Of a stretch of 15,802 nucleotides of DNA, positions 13,612 through 15,802 are shown in pieces. Each line of letters starts with the position of its first letter. The first letter of the stretch is position 1. Made by a program: the position numbers and the translations under genes. The stretch comes from an uncultured Peptococcaceae bacterium (GTDB lineage: Bacteria > Bacillota > Desulfotomaculia > Desulfotomaculales > Desulfallaceae), in the NCBI GenBank assembly GCA_913064925.1, contig CAJYBN010000043.1, forward strand, positions 1-15,802, given 5' to 3'. The notes under the pieces are model-generated. The model was given only the letters and a program-made list of their open reading frames with translations, had not been told where the DNA came from and searched no databases.

Positions 13612-14331
13612 TTGATTGCCATATTGCTGCAAGCCCTGGCGGCCGGCCTGGGTACTTGCCTAGGTGCGGCCGCAGTGGTAATGTGGGGGCGCATGGGGAT
13701 AAAGACCCTTTCTGTTTTGCTGGGGTTCGCGTCGGGTATCATGGGGGCGGTGGTGGTCATGGACCTGCTGCCCACATCCCTGCATTACGATCAACCCGCC
13801 GCCTGCCTGCTGGGCTTTGCCGGCGGCTTTTTGCTGGTTACGTCTCTTGACTACCTGCTGGGCATTAGAATGCCGGGGCATGGCTCGGTTCACCGTTACC
13901 TTCGCATGGGCTACTTAATCGCCCTGGGCATCGCCCTGCACGACCTGCCTGAAGGAATCGCCATCGCCGCTGGTTACTCCACTTCGACGGAACTGGGGCC
14001 GTTATTGGCTCTAGCCATCGGCCTGCACAATATTCCCGAGGGTATGGCCACCGCCGCGCCCCTGCGGGCCGGGGGCATGAGCGGCGGCCGGGTGGTGGCC
14101 ATCAATGCCCTGGTAAGTTTGGTAACACCGCTGGGCACGCTGCTGGGCCTGTTCATCCTGCACGTATCCCCCGGCTTTAACGCGCTGCTGCTGGCCCTAG
14201 CCGCCGGCGCCATGGTATATATCATAATGGAAAAGCTGGTCCCGGTGTCCATGAGTAACCACCGCTTCCTGGCCCTGGCCGGTATGACCAGCGGCTTTTT
14301 GTTTGTTGCCCGGATGAATTCATTTCTTTAA
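13612..14331 (+). CDS. ZIP family divalent metal transporter
   Basis: ZIP proteins import zinc, iron or manganese into the cytoplasm. The 239-residue protein is hydrophobic with about eight membrane segments. It carries the two signature motifs HDLPEGIAIA (110-119) and HNIPEGMATA (139-148), plus Glu207 in a later helix, as in ZupT. Length fits prokaryotic ZIPs. The start is TTG 13612 with GGGGAGG seven bases upstream. It is paired with the L,D-transpeptidase and is probably cotranscribed. Its last 12 bases overlap the end of the convergent DMT gene. Metal specificity cannot be read from sequence. Confidence 0.93.
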   Translation: MIAILLQALAAGLGTCLGAAAVVMWGRMGIKTLSVLLGFASGIMGAVVVMDLLPTSLHYDQPAACLLGFAGGFLLVTSLDYLLGIRMPGHGSVHRYLRMGYLIALGIALHDLPEGIAIAAGYSTSTELGPLLALAIGLHNIPEGMATAAPLRAGGMSGGRVVAINALVSLVTPLGTLLGLFILHVSPGFNALLLALAAGAMVYIIMEKLVPVSMSNHRFLALAGMTSGFLFVARMNSFL

Positions 14332-14766
14332 AATCATCCAGGCACCCGACGCCATCAGCACGGTACCCGCCACCCGGTGCCAGCTGAAGGGTATTTTTTC
14401 CATGCCGAACAGGCCCAGGTGGTCCACCAGGGCCGCCGTCAGCACCTGCCCCAGGATAATGGCCGTTGTAGCTGCCGCCACACCCGCCGCGGCAATGCTG
14501 CGAATAACACCGTAAATAATCAACACGCCCAGCAAGCCTCCCAGGTAAAAGTACCAGGGCGCTTCGCCGTAGCGCCGCAAGTCACCGCTGCCCAGGCGCA
14601 GCACGAACAGCAGCAGGCTTACCAGCAGTAAACCTACCAGGTGTACCACAAAGGTGGATTCCAAAAGCCCGATAATCTTTCCCAGGGCGGCGTTCAGCGA
14701 GCCCTGCAGCGCCATGGTAACTCCGGAAAGCGCGGCAATCAGCAGGGCGAAAATTTTTATGCTCAT
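14320..14766 (-). CDS. DMT-superfamily membrane protein, DUF606 (YdcZ-like)
   Basis: A 148-residue membrane protein with about five hydrophobic segments: MSIKIFALLIAALSG, STFVVHLVGLLLVSLLLFVL, YFYLGGLLGVLIIYGVI, AATTAIILGQVLTAALVDHL and VAGTVLMASGAWMIL. The N-terminal QGSLNAALGK and GQVLTAALVDHLGLFG segments are typical of DUF606, a short EamA-like family of unknown substrate. Such proteins often function as dimers. ATG 14766 has AAGGAGAG upstream. It follows the tatA terminator, so it needs its own promoter, which I could not place with confidence. Confidence 0.87.
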   Translation of the reverse strand: MSIKIFALLIAALSGVTMALQGSLNAALGKIIGLLESTFVVHLVGLLLVSLLLFVLRLGSGDLRRYGEAPWYFYLGGLLGVLIIYGVIRSIAAAGVAAATTAIILGQVLTAALVDHLGLFGMEKIPFSWHRVAGTVLMASGAWMILKK

Positions 14767-14847
14767 GACCTATCTCTCCTTCATTTCTTTCTCCACCCGC
14801 ACCCGGCGCTTTTATTATTTGTACCAAAAAGGGCAAAAATGCTTGCC

Positions 14848-14876
14848 AAAAAAAGCGCCACCCTGCCGGGCGGCGC
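14848..14876 (-). terminator. Intrinsic terminator after tatA
   Basis: GCGCC and GGCGC pair, with an inner CCC/GGG and a TGCC loop, and are followed on the minus strand by seven T residues. It starts about 25 bases past the tatA stop and closes the tatC-tatA unit. Confidence 0.85.
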
Positions 14877-14900
14877 CTGGCCAGCTTTTATTGCGCCCAG

Positions 14901-15086
14901 TTAATGTTCAACCAACTCATTCTTTTTGCCTTCCTTGACTTCCTCCCTTGCGTTGTCGGCGGCCCTTTTAAATTCCTTGACGCCGCGCCCCAACGCCTGT
15001 CCCACTTCGGGCAGCTTGCCCGGCCCGAATACCACCAGAGCGATTACCAGGATGAGAACCAGCTCGGGGAAACCCATACCAAACAC
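14901..15086 (-). CDS. tatA: Twin-arginine translocase subunit TatA
   Basis: TatA oligomerises to form the Tat pore that exports folded proteins. The 61-residue protein has the standard layout: a short N-terminal membrane helix (PELVLILVIALVVFGPGKLP), the hinge FGPGKLPE, an amphipathic helix (GQALGRGVKEFKRAADNAREE) and a charged tail. The start is GTG 15086 with GGGAGG seven bases upstream. It lies 80 bases after tatC. TatA and TatB-like proteins cannot be separated firmly by sequence, but a single TatA is normal in Firmicutes. Confidence 0.95.
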   Translation of the reverse strand: MFGMGFPELVLILVIALVVFGPGKLPEVGQALGRGVKEFKRAADNAREEVKEGKKNELVEH

Positions 15087-15166
15087 GCGAAAACCTCCCT
15101 TGATAATGGAATTTCATGCATTTATGGAGGGAACTAAGGGTTCCCATGGACAACTCTTTCATTGTA

Positions 15167-15802
15167 TTAACTGGTTGTATAAATTCCGCTTTCCGGCTGG
15201 CCGCAGGCGGCCCCGCCGGCATGCTCCCGGCGCCTGCGGCGGGCGCGGCAGACCAGGAAAGTAACCAGGATGCTGACCTCGTATAGCACAAGCATGGGCG
15301 CCGCCATTAGCAGCATGGTAACCACGTCCGCACCCGGAGTGAGCACAGCCGCCAGAACCAGGACAACCAGCATGGCGTGCCTGCGCCGGCGGGCCAGGAA
15401 GGAGGGGGTGACCAGCCCCGCGCCGGCCAGCAGGAAAGCTGCCAGCGGCAGCTGAAAAACCAGGCCGAACGGGATAAAAAAAGCCAGCACAAAGGAAAGG
15501 TATTCCCGCACGGCAATCATGGGGGTGAGAACATCCCCCTCCATCAACAACAGGAACCGCAGGGCCGGCATAAACGCTACGAAACCGGCAAAAGCCAGGC
15601 CCCCGGCAAACAGCAGCACCGACAGGGGCAGCAAGACATAAACCAGGCGCCTTTCCCGCCGGTGCAGCGCCGGCAGTACGAACCCCAGCGCCTGGTGAGC
15701 CACCACGGGAAAGGCCAGGACAAAACCGCCCATGAAACTGATTTTAACTTTGGTCAACAGCGATTCGGTGACCCGGGTGGCGATAACCGGCACGCCCAGT
15801 TC
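15167..15802 (-). CDS. tatC: Twin-arginine translocase subunit TatC, N-terminus cut by window edge
   Basis: TatC recognises twin-arginine signal peptides and organises TatA in the membrane. The frame is open to the right edge, giving 211 residues and a stop; TatC is usually about 240-260, so roughly 40 or more N-terminal residues are missing. Visible features: IKxS-type KVKISFMGGFVLAFPVVAHQ, FVLPALHRRERR, REYLSFVLAFFIPFGLVFQL, LVTPSFLARRRRHAML, LTPGADVVTMLL and LVLYEVSIL. The C-terminus is Arg-rich and extended. The start codon is outside the window; the internal GTG at 15793 is not a real start. It is upstream of tatA in one unit. Confidence 0.93.
   Translation of the reverse strand, partial: ELGVPVIATRVTESLLTKVKISFMGGFVLAFPVVAHQALGFVLPALHRRERRLVYVLLPLSVLLFAGGLAFAGFVAFMPALRFLLLMEGDVLTPMIAVREYLSFVLAFFIPFGLVFQLPLAAFLLAGAGLVTPSFLARRRRHAMLVVLVLAAVLTPGADVVTMLLMAAPMLVLYEVSILVTFLVCRARRRRREHAGGAACGQPESGIYTTS

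Noticed and set aside
1..15802. CRISPR arrays, insertion sequences, prophage, tRNA or rRNA genes
   Set aside because: No regularly spaced repeats, transposase or integrase motifs, or tRNA-like clover structures were seen.

Overview
This window looks like the chromosome of a GC-rich, endospore-forming Firmicute. The best guess is a Peptococcaceae relative of the Desulfotomaculum/Pelotomaculum type. The basis is gene order, the presence of SpoVG and Fin (sporulation regulators), strong AGGAGG-type ribosome binding sites, frequent TTG and GTG starts, and an MEP-pathway kinase. Species cannot be fixed from the sequence alone.

Most genes are on the minus strand. Read right to left, the order is: tatC (5' part outside the window) - tatA | DMT/DUF606 transporter | ispE - FCD-type GntR regulator - MobA-like nucleotidyltransferase | threonine dehydratase | spoVG | glmU - prs | ctc (bL25) - small Gly/Tyr-rich Sm-like protein - pth | PrsW-like membrane protein - fin | mfd (3' part outside the window). 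This follows the Bacillus subtilis block ispE-purR-yabJ-spoVG-glmU-prs-ctc-pth-fin-mfd. The purR and yabJ slots are replaced by a GntR regulator, a nucleotidyltransferase and a threonine dehydratase. A PrsW-like gene and a small Sm-like gene are added around pth.

Three genes are on the plus strand. A two-domain PRC-barrel protein lies head-on between prs and ctc. An L,D-transpeptidase with LysM and a ZIP metal transporter form a pair divergent from ispE and convergent with the DMT gene, whose 3' end overlaps the ZIP gene by 12 bases.

Regulatory signals are fairly clear. Intrinsic terminators follow fin, pth, the nucleotidyltransferase and tatA on the minus strand, and a weaker one follows spoVG. 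A good sigma-H-type promoter precedes spoVG, and an extended -10 promoter precedes glmU. A terminator-like hairpin overlaps the putative ispE promoter. The 336 bases between the nucleotidyltransferase terminator and the threonine dehydratase hold no gene I can support.

Functionally the window is mostly housekeeping: transcription-coupled repair, peptidyl-tRNA recycling, PRPP and UDP-GlcNAc supply, isoprenoid synthesis, Tat export and sporulation control. I see no CRISPR array, insertion sequence, prophage, tRNA or rRNA. The least explained items are the PrsW-like mini-protein, the Sm-like protein, the PRC-barrel protein and the GntR/nucleotidyltransferase pair.
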